Assembly (NCBI GenBank): GCA_964577315.1
Contig: CAZNYT010000005.1
Location: forward strand, 1 to 64,000
Reading direction: 5' to 3'
DNA length: 64,000 nt
Origin: Desulfonatronospira sp964577315
GTDB lineage: Bacteria; Desulfobacterota; Desulfovibrionia; Desulfovibrionales; Desulfonatronovibrionaceae
Shown here: one piece after another, positions 7,760-17,266 of the stretch
Layout: each line of letters starts with the position of its first letter
Position numbering within the stretch: position 1 is the stretch's first letter
Position numbers and translations under genes: made by a program
The notes under the pieces: generated by a model
What the model saw: the letters and a program-made list of their open reading frames with translations, nothing else
Databases searched by the model: none
What the model was told of the DNA's origin: nothing

Positions 7760-8575
7760 TTATTCCTGCTCCTCCTCTTCATCTTCCTGGGAACCTTCTT
7801 TCCTGTCCTTTCTTTCCCTTCCCAGAAAATAAGCCACCCATATACTTACCTCGTATAAAAGGATCAAGGGGCCTGAAAGCAGGGCTTGGCTGATAAGATC
7901 CGGGGGCGTGAGAAACGCACCTCCTATGAACATGATCAGAACAGCGTATTTGCGCTGTTTGCGCAACATCTTGGAATTAACTATGCCCAGACGAGCCAGA
8001 AAAAATATGAACAAGGGCAACTCGAAAGCGATACCGAAAGCAAAAAGGAGCTTGACAGCCAAACTGAAATATTCGCGCAGGGAGGGCATGGGCTGAATCA
8101 TATCCGTGGCAAAACCCACAAAGAACTGGAACCCTATGGGGAAAACTACGAAATATCCGAACAGAGCCCCGCCCACGAAAAATATGGCAGAAAGGGCTGC
8201 TATAGGTATGATGAACTTCTTCTCGGTGTCGTACATACCCGGGCTCACAAAACGCCAGATCTGGTAGAATATGTAGGGACTGGCTAGAAATATGCCAGCC
8301 ACCAAGGACACCTTGAGATAGGTGAAAAAGGCCTCGGGTAGTCCAGTGAAAATCATGGAGCTGGCTTCGGGCAGCACCCCTACCAAAGGCTCCATCAGGA
8401 TTTGGAACAATCTCTCCTTGAAGAAATAGCAGATCAAAAAACCTACAAATGCTGCTATCACTATCCTGAATAGCCGGTAGCGCAGCTCTTCAAGATGTTC
8501 GGTAAAAGACATCCCCTCTTCTTCAGGGGAGATTTCTTCCTCCTGAGCGGTTTCCTCATTTTTGTCCGTGGTCAT
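7760..8575 (-). CDS. tatC: Sec-independent translocase subunit TatC
   Basis: Multi-spanning core of the twin-arginine translocase, which receives folded redox proteins bearing RR signal peptides. It has 271 residues with six predicted transmembrane helices. The N-terminal cytoplasmic segment carries the family's FTEHLEELRYRL, and the polar turn LREYFSLAVKLLFAFGIAFE is typical. Both termini carry acidic extensions (the end is rich in Glu/Asp). The ATG overlaps the tatB stop as ATGA. Confidence 0.96.
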   Translation of the reverse strand: MTTDKNEETAQEEEISPEEEGMSFTEHLEELRYRLFRIVIAAFVGFLICYFFKERLFQILMEPLVGVLPEASSMIFTGLPEAFFTYLKVSLVAGIFLASPYIFYQIWRFVSPGMYDTEKKFIIPIAALSAIFFVGGALFGYFVVFPIGFQFFVGFATDMIQPMPSLREYFSLAVKLLFAFGIAFELPLFIFFLARLGIVNSKMLRKQRKYAVLIMFIGGAFLTPPDLISQALLSGPLILLYEVSIWVAYFLGRERKDRKEGSQEDEEEEQE

Positions 8576-8988
8576 GATCGGTGTTCACCCTTTTGCTCAG
8601 GTTCTTGGGAGGAAATATCTTCTGCCTGTTCAGAAGGCGGTGTCTGGGATTGTTCTGCGGATTCCTGGGGCCGGTATTGTTCTTCACTTGCCTGGGTTTG
8701 GCTTGACTCTTCAGTAGTTGCCTGCTGGTCCTGGTGCTCTTGTTCATGCTGCTGTTTTTCAGAACTCGAGCCTTGCACCCCTTTTTTCCTCACCCCGGTT
8801 TTGCGGCTTTTGCGCTCCTCTTCCTCCACCTCCATATCCATGGTGCGCTTGACATCAGTGCTCACCCGCTTGAACTCGGCCAGGGTCTTGCCCAAGGACT
8901 TGGCAATCTCTGGAAGCTTCTTGGGACCCAAAACCAAAAGGGCCACCACCAAAATAACGAGTATCTCAGTCGTACCTATTCCAAACAT
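8572..8988 (-). CDS. tatB: Sec-independent translocase subunit TatB
   Basis: 138 residues. The start MFGIGTTEILVILVVALLVL with the LGPKKLPEIAKSLGK amphipathic helix is diagnostic of TatA/B; the MFGIG start and the position just before tatC favour TatB. After about residue 60 the tail is low-complexity and very rich in Gln, Glu and Ser. A separate TatA is not in the window. Co-transcription with tatC is indicated by the 4-base overlap. Confidence 0.9.
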   Translation of the reverse strand: MFGIGTTEILVILVVALLVLGPKKLPEIAKSLGKTLAEFKRVSTDVKRTMDMEVEEEERKSRKTGVRKKGVQGSSSEKQQHEQEHQDQQATTEESSQTQASEEQYRPQESAEQSQTPPSEQAEDISSQEPEQKGEHRS

Positions 8989-9007
8989 GGTCTTTTACCT
9001 CATGGGA

Positions 9008-10561
9008 CTATTCCCATTCAATTGTGCTGGGAGGCTTCGAGGAAATATCAAAGACCACCCGATTCACTCCTTGAACTTCGTTAATGATCCGGTTGGAAAT
9101 CCTGGCCTGCACCTCGGGGGGCAACCTGCTCCAATCCGCGGTCATGGCGTCCACGCTGTCCACAATGCGCAATGCTACCACGTGCTCGTAGGTACGTTCA
9201 TCACCCATTACCCCCACGGTCTTTAAGGGCAAAAGCACTGCAAATCCCTGCCACACCTTGGTATACCAATCCGCTGCGGTCAACTCGTTTTGGACGATGC
9301 GGTCCGCCTGACGCAGGATCTCCAATCTTTCCGGAGTAATGGTGCCCACAACCCTGATAGCCAAGCCCGGCCCCGGAAAAGGGTGACGCCAGACAATGGT
9401 ATCCGGAATGCCCAGCTCTATAGCCACTTTGCGCACCTCGTCCTTGAAAAGCTCCCGCAGGGGTTCTACCAGTTGCAGGTCCATTTTTTCAGGCAGACCA
9501 CCCACGTTATGATGGCTTTTGATCACTGCGGAAGGGCCTTTAAAGGAAACGCTTTCTATTACATCCGGATACAAGGTACCCTGCCCCAGCCATCTTACTC
9601 CAGGAATCTCTTTGGCCTCCTTTTCGAAGACCTCGATAAAGGTATGTCCGATTATCCTCCTTTTCTCCTCGGGATCCTGGACCCCTGTCAAACGGGAAAG
9701 AAAAAGATCCTGGGCCTGGACATACTTAAGGTTAAGATCAAAATGCTTAGTCAGGCTATCTACCACTTCCCTGCCTTCGTTGTGCCTTAGCACCCCGTTA
9801 TCCACCAGGATGCAGTGTAGCCTCTTACCCAGGGCTTTGTGCAGAAGCACTGCTACCACAGTGGAATCTATGCCCCCGCTAAGCCCACATACCACCTGCT
9901 CGTCTTCTGGGATCATATCCCGGATATTTTGAACACTATCCTGAATGAACGAGGACATGGACCAGTCCGGGGTCAATTCCGCCACCTGGAACAGGAAATT
10001 CTGCAGGATCCTTAGGCCTTCCTCGGTATGGGCCACTTCCGGATGAAACTGCAGGGCATAAATCCTTTTATCCGGATCCCCCATGGCAGCTATGTCCACG
10101 TTCCAGGTTTTGGCCAGCACCTGGAAATCCTGGGGAGGGGCAAGAACCGTATCCCCGTGGGACATCCATACAGTCAGGCCTTCCTCCTTTTCCTGGACAC
10201 CTTCCCATAAGGGGGAAGTTCGGGAAAAATGCAGACTGGCCCGACCGTACTCCCTGCTCATGGCAGGCTCCACCATGCCCCCGAAAACATGGGCTATAAG
10301 CTGCATTCCGTAGCAAATCCCCAGTATTGGCAACCCCAACTCAAAAACCCGTGCATCTATTCCTGGGGACTCCGGGGAACTAACACTAGCCGGCCCACCG
10401 GACAGGATCAGGGCCGTGGGCTGCAAGGATTTTAAGTCCTCAAGGGAAATGTTGTAGGGATGGATTTCGGAATATATGCCGCATTCGCGCACTCTCCTAG
10501 CGATAAGCTGGGTATACTGAGACCCGAAATCCAAAACCACGACCTTGTTTTGAACACGCAT
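9008..10561 (-). CDS. guaA: GMP synthase (glutamine-hydrolysing)
   Basis: Converts XMP to GMP with glutamine as nitrogen donor. It has 517 residues in three parts: a class I glutaminase (nucleophile Cys83 in GICYGMQ; His173 and Glu175 in FHPEV), an ATP pyrophosphatase with PP-loop SGGIDST at 228-234, and a dimerisation domain ending PPSTIEWE, the universal GuaA C-terminus. It follows guaB on the same strand, separated by 200 bases without a recognisable feature. The start ATG has an AAGGTGGG site nearby. Confidence 0.98.
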   Translation of the reverse strand: MRVQNKVVVLDFGSQYTQLIARRVRECGIYSEIHPYNISLEDLKSLQPTALILSGGPASVSSPESPGIDARVFELGLPILGICYGMQLIAHVFGGMVEPAMSREYGRASLHFSRTSPLWEGVQEKEEGLTVWMSHGDTVLAPPQDFQVLAKTWNVDIAAMGDPDKRIYALQFHPEVAHTEEGLRILQNFLFQVAELTPDWSMSSFIQDSVQNIRDMIPEDEQVVCGLSGGIDSTVVAVLLHKALGKRLHCILVDNGVLRHNEGREVVDSLTKHFDLNLKYVQAQDLFLSRLTGVQDPEEKRRIIGHTFIEVFEKEAKEIPGVRWLGQGTLYPDVIESVSFKGPSAVIKSHHNVGGLPEKMDLQLVEPLRELFKDEVRKVAIELGIPDTIVWRHPFPGPGLAIRVVGTITPERLEILRQADRIVQNELTAADWYTKVWQGFAVLLPLKTVGVMGDERTYEHVVALRIVDSVDAMTADWSRLPPEVQARISNRIINEVQGVNRVVFDISSKPPSTIEWE

Positions 10562-10761
10562 TTCATCCCACCTTGCCAGTCAAAAATTCTCTAGCCATAA
10601 CTTTTTCGGGCATCTGCATTGCTCTAAATATCCGGTAATTATTTACAATTACAACCAAATTTATTGCAGAAAAGGTCCTCGGTCCTGAATAAGGATTTAT
10701 TGCTATAAGGGCCTCTATTTAAAGAACCAGCATTAATTTTCGTTTAAAGTTCGCAAAAACA

Positions 10762-12219
10762 TTAATTTTCCACCCGGTAATTAGGGGCTTCCTTGGTAAT
10801 GATCACGTCATGGACGTGGCTCTCCCGGTATCCTGCCGGGGTCATGGTTAAGAAACGCCCTTTTTGCTGTAGATCCTGAATACTGGCACAGCCCAAATAC
10901 CCCATCCCGGACTGCACCCCGCCCATAAGTTGATGCAAAGTGTCGCCTGCCGGGCCCTTATAAGGCACGCGGCCCACAATACCTTCCGGGACCAGTTTGC
11001 TGCTGCTCTTATCCTGAAAGTATCTCTCACTGCTTCCCTCTTTCATGGCATCTATGGATCCCATGCCCCGGTATATCTTGTAGGTCCGGCCCTGGTACAG
11101 AATGGTTTCCCCGGGACTTTCCTCGGTTCCGGCCAACATACTGCCCATCATCACCGTGTGCGCTCCAGCCACAAGGGCCTTGATCACGTCCCCGGAATAC
11201 TTGACTCCTCCATCCGCGATAATACACCTATCCTTTTTTCTGCAGGCTTTTACCGACTCCATGATTGCTGAAACCTGGGGCACCCCCACTCCGGCCACGA
11301 CTCGGGTGGTACAAATGGAACCCGGACCGATCCCCACCTTAACCGTATCCGCTCCGGCATCCACCAAAGCCTTGGCCCCTTCGTAGGTGGCTACATTACC
11401 TGCACCCAATTGGCAATCCGGAAAAGCGGTCTTGATATCTCGTATCCCTTGGATAATATTCTTGGAATGTCCATGGGCGGAATCCAGTACTATAAAATCC
11501 GCACCCACCTTGAGCAGGGCTTCCACCCGGGCCAGTTGATCCTCGCCCACGCCCACGGCTGCAGCCACCCGGAGCCTACCTAGATCGTCCTTGCAAGCAT
11601 TGGGATATTTTTTTAGCTTTTCAATATCCTTGATGGTTATAAGCCCTTGCAGCTTGTCTTTATCTTTAACCACCAGAAGTTTTTCAATCTTGCTTCTTTG
11701 CAGGATCTCCTTGGCATCGCTCAAGGTGGTGCCCACCGGCACTGTGATCAGGTTTTCCCCGGTCATCACCTGAGAAACCTTGGTATTCAAATCGCTGACA
11801 AAACGAACGTCCCGGTTGGTAACAATACCCACCAGTCGCCCCTCCTCTTCCACAGGCAAACCGGAGATACGGTATTTGGCCATCAGCTTCAGCACTTTGT
11901 CCACATCATCCCCGGGACTGACTGTAACCGGGTCCACTATCATCCCGCTCTCGGACTTCTTAACCCTTTCCACCTCGTGCTGCTGAGCTTCTAAGCTCAT
12001 ATTTTTGTGTACCACCCCTATTCCTCCGCTCCTGGCCATGGAGATAGCCATTTCAGACTCGGTAACAGTGTCCATGGCAGAGCTAAGCAAGGGAATATTC
12101 AATTTGATTTCCGGGGTAAGCCTGGTGGTAAGATCGGTATCCTCGGGCAAAACTTCCGAGTAATCCGGAACCAACAGAACATCGTCAAAAGTTAAACCTT
12201 GTCCCCACATTTTATCCAT
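10762..12219 (-). CDS. guaB: IMP dehydrogenase
   Basis: NAD-dependent IMP to XMP oxidation, the first step to GMP. It has 485 residues from the ATG at 12219, chosen because a GGAGG site sits 5 bases upstream; a TTG four codons earlier would overlap that site. The N-terminus MDKMWGQGLTFDDVLLVPDY is classical. Two CBS domains occupy about residues 95-205, and the catalytic Cys303 lies in GSICTTR. Upstream lies an R2 repeat (12309-12459), leaving about 90 bases for the promoter. Confidence 0.97.
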   Translation of the reverse strand: MDKMWGQGLTFDDVLLVPDYSEVLPEDTDLTTRLTPEIKLNIPLLSSAMDTVTESEMAISMARSGGIGVVHKNMSLEAQQHEVERVKKSESGMIVDPVTVSPGDDVDKVLKLMAKYRISGLPVEEEGRLVGIVTNRDVRFVSDLNTKVSQVMTGENLITVPVGTTLSDAKEILQRSKIEKLLVVKDKDKLQGLITIKDIEKLKKYPNACKDDLGRLRVAAAVGVGEDQLARVEALLKVGADFIVLDSAHGHSKNIIQGIRDIKTAFPDCQLGAGNVATYEGAKALVDAGADTVKVGIGPGSICTTRVVAGVGVPQVSAIMESVKACRKKDRCIIADGGVKYSGDVIKALVAGAHTVMMGSMLAGTEESPGETILYQGRTYKIYRGMGSIDAMKEGSSERYFQDKSSSKLVPEGIVGRVPYKGPAGDTLHQLMGGVQSGMGYLGCASIQDLQQKGRFLTMTPAGYRESHVHDVIITKEAPNYRVEN

Positions 12220-12308
12220 CACTGCCTCCAATTACTTTCTCAGGGAAACCTTTCCTGTACAACAAAAACTATACATCCTGACATTATTTAAAAAAGGATA
12301 ATTATTTA

Positions 12309-12459
12309 CTGGACAATCAAAAGTTTTAGCACAACATACTAGAATTATTGCACCTGTACAGATTCCAGCTGTCCAGTTGCATTCAAAATATAACTACCTG
12401 AAATCACAATTTTTTTTTCTTTAACTATTAACAATTAACGATAACTTTTAACTCTCAAG
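12309..12459 (-). repeat. R2 element, copy D
   Basis: A 151-base element in reverse orientation, from CTGGACAATCAAAAG to AACTTTTAACTCTCAAG. Its ends are imperfect inverted repeats shared with five other loci. It is flanked by a perfect 7-bp direct repeat TTATTTA (12302-12308 and 12460-12466). It lies between the TPR gene of the ccm cluster and guaB, upstream of the guaB start. It encodes no protein. Confidence 0.88.
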
Positions 12460-12501
12460 TTATTTACTACGTTCGCAAAAAGGCTTCTACTCCCAAAAGG
12501 A

Positions 12502-13086
12502 TCAACTCCCCTCCCCTGGTGCAGGGCTCTCCAATTCCTGGCGCACCCTGTCCAAAAGCTCCGGATGATCCGGATCCAGCTCCAATATCCTTTCCAGATG
12601 ATTTTCAGCCAACTCCTGCTCATCTAGGTGATACTTATAAATAATAGCCAGGTTAAAGTGGCTGTGATAGTTTTCAGGATTAATCTCCAAAAGCCTTTGA
12701 AAATACTCTGCTGCCTGGGAATACCTGCCCTGCTGAAACAAGGTAAACCCAGCCTGGTTCAAGGCCATTTCATGGTTGGGCTCAACATCCAAGACCCTCT
12801 CCCAGAAAGTAAAGGCCCGTTCCCAATTCTCAAGCCGCATAAAGGCATTGGCCAATTCGCTCAAAGCCTCCACGTTCTCAGGGTTTCTCTCTACCTCTTC
12901 CATCAAGGATGTCACCCGGGCCATCATATCCTGTTGCTGTTGTTGTCCGGCATGGGTATCAATTACTATGGAAGGGGATTGTATCCGGTTCCAGACTGAG
13001 GACAAAAAAATCACTACCAGGCAAACCACCCCGAAAACCGCTACTGCTTTCTGCAGGCCGGCTGTGGTAATCAAACCATCTTTCAT
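12502..13086 (-). CDS. Membrane-anchored TPR protein of the ccm cluster
   Basis: 194 residues: one N-terminal transmembrane helix at about 12-30, a short Gln-rich linker (GQQQQQD), then about three tetratricopeptide repeats (units such as ALSELANAFMRLENWERAF and ALNQAGFTLFQQGRYSQAAE). This architecture resembles the TPR part of CcmI/NrfG, which handles apocytochrome in c-type cytochrome maturation. Its position at the end of the ccmE-F-A-B series supports such a role; the specific partner is inferred. Confidence 0.8.
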   Translation of the reverse strand: MKDGLITTAGLQKAVAVFGVVCLVVIFLSSVWNRIQSPSIVIDTHAGQQQQQDMMARVTSLMEEVERNPENVEALSELANAFMRLENWERAFTFWERVLDVEPNHEMALNQAGFTLFQQGRYSQAAEYFQRLLEINPENYHSHFNLAIIYKYHLDEQELAENHLERILELDPDHPELLDRVRQELESPAPGEGS

Positions 13087-13138
13087 GGGAAAAAACCTCC
13101 AATTGCCTGATCTTTATTTAAATAGATCATGGTATCTA

Positions 13139-13258
13139 CTGGACAGTCAAAATCTCTTGCACAACACGCTGGAATTATTGTGTTTTCCCAAATTCCAGCT
13201 GCCCAGTTACATTCAAAATATAATTGCCTGAAATTATAAATCTTTTTTAACTCTCCAG
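13139..13258 (-). repeat. R2 element, copy E (short variant)
   Basis: A 120-base copy in reverse orientation, about 25 bases shorter than its relatives near the CTCTCCAG end. It is flanked by a perfect 7-bp direct repeat GTATCTA (13132-13138 and 13259-13265). The right-hand duplication contains the ccmB stop codon (TAG, read from the minus strand at 13265-13263), so the element inserted at the very end of ccmB. Confidence 0.88.
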
Positions 13259-13262
13259 GTAT

Positions 13263-13937
13263 CTAGTACTCTCCGTATATAAAAGGAAACAACAAAAGTG
13301 CCGCACCAGTAAAAAGGGCATTAAAGGCCAGCACCAAGCCCAGCCAGGACTCCAGATCCGCTTCTCCTCCTCCCCCCAGAAAATAGGTCCCCATACTGAT
13401 ACCAGCCAATAGAAGAGGGATCATCAAAGGCAGCACCACCACGCTGAGCAAAGAATCCCTAGCCTCGTGTCCCTGGGACATAGCCCCCAGCAAAGAACCT
13501 ACTGCCACCAACCCCCAGTCCACCAGAAGAATGGACCCCAAAGCAGCCGGCCAGGATACTATCTGGTCCTGCCCCAAAAAAACTACTATAGCCGGCAAAA
13601 AAACCACCTGGGTGGCAAGCAGCAGCAGAAGTCCGGACAAGGCCTTTCCCACCCATATGTATTGAACCGGTATAGGGGCTAACAACAATCCGATCCTGGC
13701 CTGATTAGCCCCTTCCAGGCTATACAGGGTATTGAAAACCAAAATCACGGCAAAGCTGGTTGCCAGCCAGAATATTGCCGCTGCTGCCTGGGCGGGCACC
13801 TCTTCCCCCACGGGATGGGACAGGCTGAACACAAAGACCAGGATCAGCCCCAGCAAAATGGGCTGGACAATGCCTGCACCCTCGGACAACACAAGACGCA
13901 AATCCTTGGCGATCAGGGCCAAGGGTTTGATTCTCAC
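13263..13937 (-). CDS. ccmB: Haem exporter membrane subunit CcmB
   Basis: Six-helix permease partner of the CcmA ATPase in system I cytochrome c maturation. It has 224 residues from a GTG that overlaps the ccmA stop as GTGA; a longer open frame upstream would run back through ccmA and is rejected. The N-terminus RIKPLALIAKDLRLVLSEGAG and the hydrophobic pattern fit CcmB (about 220 residues). An R2 repeat begins just after the stop, and ccmC, usually next in this gene order, is not there. Confidence 0.92.
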   Translation of the reverse strand: MRIKPLALIAKDLRLVLSEGAGIVQPILLGLILVFVFSLSHPVGEEVPAQAAAAIFWLATSFAVILVFNTLYSLEGANQARIGLLLAPIPVQYIWVGKALSGLLLLLATQVVFLPAIVVFLGQDQIVSWPAALGSILLVDWGLVAVGSLLGAMSQGHEARDSLLSVVVLPLMIPLLLAGISMGTYFLGGGGEADLESWLGLVLAFNALFTGAALLLFPFIYGEY

Positions 13938-14614
13938 TGCAAGGCCTCCCTGTGCCAGGTATGGAATTGCTCCGGAGGGCCCAAAAAAGCCGCTTTCTTG
14001 TTGTCGATATAAAGCACTGTATCCGCGAGATCCAGATCTTCTTCCAGAAAATGGCTCACCCAAACCAGGGCAGCTCCCCTTTGTTTAGCCTTGACAATCT
14101 GGGTGCGAAGTATCTGCCTGGATTGAACATCCATGCCGGTGGCCGGCTCGTCCAAGAACATCAGCCTGGGCCTTAGCATCAGCACCCTAGCCAAGCTGAG
14201 TCTCTGGGCCATGCCCCGGGAAAAGTTGCGCGCGTTTTCATGTGCAAAACCCTTGATCCCCACAAGCTCGAGCAACTCTTCCAGCTCAGCTTGGCTTTGG
14301 GACAGGGAATACAGATCAGCCCAGAACCTTAGATTGTCCAAAGCGCTGAGCCCGGGATAAATAAAAGTATGATGCCCCAAAAACGCCACCTCCTCATGAG
14401 AGGCATGGCTCATCACCCGGCCTTTAGCAGGCTGAATCAAGCCGGTCATGATGTTTATCAGGGTGGTCTTACCCGCTCCATTGGGACCGCCCAGAAGCAT
14501 TACATGACCCGGACCCAGCTTCAGGCTTATATCCTTGAACACCAGATACTGGTCATAAAAATGGCTGACCCGGTCCAGCTCCAAAAGAACGTCTTGATGT
14601 TGTTTGGCTTGCAT
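13934..14614 (-). CDS. ccmA: Haem exporter ATP-binding protein CcmA
   Basis: ABC ATPase of 226 residues powering release of haem-loaded CcmE during cytochrome c maturation. Walker A is GGPNGAGKT (42-50), the signature is FSRGMAQRLSLAR and Walker B is LMFLDEP. The neighbours ccmF and ccmB distinguish it from other ABC ATPases. It starts 31 bases after the ccmF stop and overlaps the ccmB start by four bases. Confidence 0.94.
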   Translation of the reverse strand: MQAKQHQDVLLELDRVSHFYDQYLVFKDISLKLGPGHVMLLGGPNGAGKTTLINIMTGLIQPAKGRVMSHASHEEVAFLGHHTFIYPGLSALDNLRFWADLYSLSQSQAELEELLELVGIKGFAHENARNFSRGMAQRLSLARVLMLRPRLMFLDEPATGMDVQSRQILRTQIVKAKQRGAALVWVSHFLEEDLDLADTVLYIDNKKAAFLGPPEQFHTWHREALQ

Positions 14615-14645
14615 ATCCGGGATTACTGCTGAATTGGTTGGCTGG

Positions 14646-16550
14646 TTAAGTATCTCCCTTACTCCTAATTCTTACCCGGCTCATGATCAAGAACGCGGAC
14701 AAACACAAAATGATACTGCCTATCCAGATCCAATTCACTAATGGGCTCATGCTGATCTTGAAGGTAACGTTCAGATCCCTGTCGAATCCCATGATGGTGG
14801 AATAAAGCTCCGTGCCCAGGGAAAAGATGGTGGAAACCTCGGAATAAGGCTGTTCCTGGTTTCTATGCAAAGTACGCTGAGGGAGCAAGGTCCCCACCTT
14901 TTCACCGTCTCTGAGCACCTCCAGCTCTGCCTCGTATATATCCACCCCGGGCTCCTGTTTCTCCCGGAAATCGGTATAGGTAAACTCATATCCGTTCATG
15001 ACAAAGGTCTCACCCTGGCTAAGCTGCACCTGCTGCTCCTGTTGGTAGGGCCCGGAAAAGGCAACCCCCAAAACAATCATTCCCACGCCAAAATGTACCA
15101 TATACATTCCCCAGCCCACGCGCCTTCTGCGAACCTCGCGCCTGGTCAGTATATATAGAAGCATGGAAACCATGGCAGCGGTCCCGGCAGAAGCCCCCAA
15201 AAGGGGTAACACATCCCGCATCCCTCCTATCCCCAAGCCGACAACTGAAGCCACGAAAACTACCACCACCGCTGCAAATAACTGCTTGTCCAGTATTCCT
15301 TGACGCCAGTTCAGCCAGGGACAAATGCACAGGATGATGGCCATCAGGGTAAACAAGGGCAATGTTACCCGGTTGTAGAAATCCGGTCCCAATCCCATGG
15401 GATTCTCTGTCCAGAGATTGGAGATCACCGGCCACATGGTGCCCATGGCCACTATTACCCCCAGGGCCAGGAAAACCCAGCAGATAACCACCAAAAGGCC
15501 CTGTCTGCTCCACAAGGTATCCAGAGCGCTTTTTTGCTTGTTCCCGGCCAGGGCAACAAAACCGGTTAAAGCCAAGGCCCCGAGCATGAATATTACCAGG
15601 GGTTTGCCCACTTCCTCGCTGCCGAAGGCGTGCAAGGAATCCACCACTCCGCTGCGAACTATATAGGTAGCAAAGAAGCAGGTTATAAAAGTCAGACAGA
15701 TGAGTACCAGGTTGGTGCGGTGCAACACGTTGCGCTGTTTGCCTATAATAGCGGTATGAAGGAAAGCTGTCCCTATCAGCCACGGGATGAGAGAAGCGTT
15801 CTCTACTGGATCCCAGGCCCAGTATCCGCCCCAGCCAAGCTCCATGTAGGCCCACCAGCCGCCCAGCAGTATCCCGCCGCCAGTGAGAGTTACCCACCCA
15901 AAGAGCACCCAGTTGCGGGACTGAAACAGCCAGCTGCGCTGATCATTGGTCAACCATCCGGCCAGGGCCAGGCAGGCGGGTATGGTGAACCCGGCATATC
16001 CCAGAAAGGTCAAGGGCGGGTGAAAAAGCATCCCCACGTTCTGCAGCAAGGGATTGAGCCCGCTCCCTCCGACAGGGGCCGGATCCAGGACCAGGAAGGG
16101 GTTGCTGGGACCGGTTAAAAGAAGCAGGAGAAAGGATTGGACAATAAACATGAGGCACCAGAAATATGCCTTGGTATGCTGGGCCAAATTTTTGTAAACC
16201 GGGGAGAGCAACCAGATCCCGGCCATAATGGTTACCACCCAGAACCAGAACAAAAGAGACCCTGAATCACCTGCCCAGAAAGCAGAAATCAGGTAAGTCA
16301 GGGAGAGGTATTCATCGGTGTAGCGGTACACGTACTGGAATGAGAAATCATTCGTTAACAAAGCCGCTAACAAAATACCCGAGCTCAGGGTGGCCAAGGC
16401 CAATACCGCCACTTGTCCCCTTTCCAGCCAGGGCAAGGACTTAAGCCTTTCCCCAGGGACTTTCCGCCAGAGCTCGGAAAAAGCAATTACAGCTAATAAA
16501 ATGATAAGGATAAGAGCAATAAGTAAACTGAAAAAAGCCACATGCTGCAT
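14646..16550 (-). CDS. ccmF: Cytochrome c haem lyase subunit CcmF
   Basis: Large integral membrane protein (634 residues, many helices) that transfers haem from CcmE to apocytochrome c on the periplasmic side. The tryptophan-rich haem-handling WWD motif is visible as GWGGYWAWDPVENASLIPWL, preceded by conserved histidines (FHPPLTFLGYAG). Length matches the family (about 640-660). It lies between ccmE and ccmA. The 151 bases between it and ccmE contain no clear feature. Confidence 0.96.
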   Translation of the reverse strand: MQHVAFFSLLIALILIILLAVIAFSELWRKVPGERLKSLPWLERGQVAVLALATLSSGILLAALLTNDFSFQYVYRYTDEYLSLTYLISAFWAGDSGSLLFWFWVVTIMAGIWLLSPVYKNLAQHTKAYFWCLMFIVQSFLLLLLTGPSNPFLVLDPAPVGGSGLNPLLQNVGMLFHPPLTFLGYAGFTIPACLALAGWLTNDQRSWLFQSRNWVLFGWVTLTGGGILLGGWWAYMELGWGGYWAWDPVENASLIPWLIGTAFLHTAIIGKQRNVLHRTNLVLICLTFITCFFATYIVRSGVVDSLHAFGSEEVGKPLVIFMLGALALTGFVALAGNKQKSALDTLWSRQGLLVVICWVFLALGVIVAMGTMWPVISNLWTENPMGLGPDFYNRVTLPLFTLMAIILCICPWLNWRQGILDKQLFAAVVVVFVASVVGLGIGGMRDVLPLLGASAGTAAMVSMLLYILTRREVRRRRVGWGMYMVHFGVGMIVLGVAFSGPYQQEQQVQLSQGETFVMNGYEFTYTDFREKQEPGVDIYEAELEVLRDGEKVGTLLPQRTLHRNQEQPYSEVSTIFSLGTELYSTIMGFDRDLNVTFKISMSPLVNWIWIGSIILCLSAFLIMSRVRIRSKGDT

Positions 16551-16701
16551 ACAACAAGTCCTGATTATCTAGAATTGGTTCTATTTTTCAAAAAAAAATG
16601 AATTAGCCTATTAGGAAATTTATCACCCTGGGCATAGGACATGCTTTCGCTATGCCTGTATAAGAAAGAGGAAGGCTGTTTCCGGAAGCAGGGAATGCGG
16701 A

Positions 16702-17112
16702 TTACTGCTTTTCCTCGTACTTGGAGGGGCATTGGGTCATGAGATCCGAGGCCATAAACATGTTTTCCTCTGGATTGATCCCGCCTTCCACTATAACGCC
16801 GGCACCGGGTTTGAATGCATCCGGCACCGCCCCGGCGTACCTGACCTTGATGGACTTGCTTTGGTCATCCTTATCCTGGAGCATAAAGGTTACGCCCAGA
16901 GAATCGGAATCCTTTTCCAGATTTTTTTCTCCCACCTCGCCAAACAACCTGGCCCGGTCCAGCTCGCGCTGGTCCATGGCCAAAGCCTCGGACACTTCCA
17001 AAAAATATGTGCTGCTCTGGGTTATACTGGTAACCACCAAATACCCCACACCGGAAAATATCAGCAAAAAAGCCGCCAAATACATGAACTTGGACTTCTT
17101 TTTGCCATTCAT
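16702..17112 (-). CDS. ccmE: Haem chaperone CcmE, CxxxY type
   Basis: 136-residue periplasmic haem carrier anchored by one N-terminal helix (about residues 9-28), followed by a beta-barrel OB-fold domain (RYAGAVPDAFKPGAGVIVEG is characteristic). The usual haem-attaching His of HxxxY is replaced by Cys: the motif is Cys128-Pro-Ser-Lys-Tyr132. This CxxxY form is known from desulfovibrios and archaea whose Ccm systems lack CcmG and CcmH; consistently, neither gene is in this cluster. It heads the ccmE-F-A-B-TPR series. Confidence 0.93.
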   Translation of the reverse strand: MNGKKKSKFMYLAAFLLIFSGVGYLVVTSITQSSTYFLEVSEALAMDQRELDRARLFGEVGEKNLEKDSDSLGVTFMLQDKDDQSKSIKVRYAGAVPDAFKPGAGVIVEGGINPEENMFMASDLMTQCPSKYEEKQ

Positions 17113-17266
17113 GATTTCCCTCCATTAACACCCTGTTCTTACAGGAATCCATTATGAATTATTTTTGCCTGAAATAAAACTAAATATTAAACCTTTTTAG
17201 TCCAGCATTCAATACCAAATTTTGTCATTTAACCATTTCCCGCGAGCACGAACACGCCTTCTCCTG

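Noticed and set aside
13938..14063. N-terminal extension of ccmB reaching into ccmA.
   Set aside because: It is the antisense-free overlap of the ccmA frame, rich in Arg/Gly/Ser, and unlike CcmB. The GTG at 13937 overlapping the ccmA stop fits the operon style and family length.
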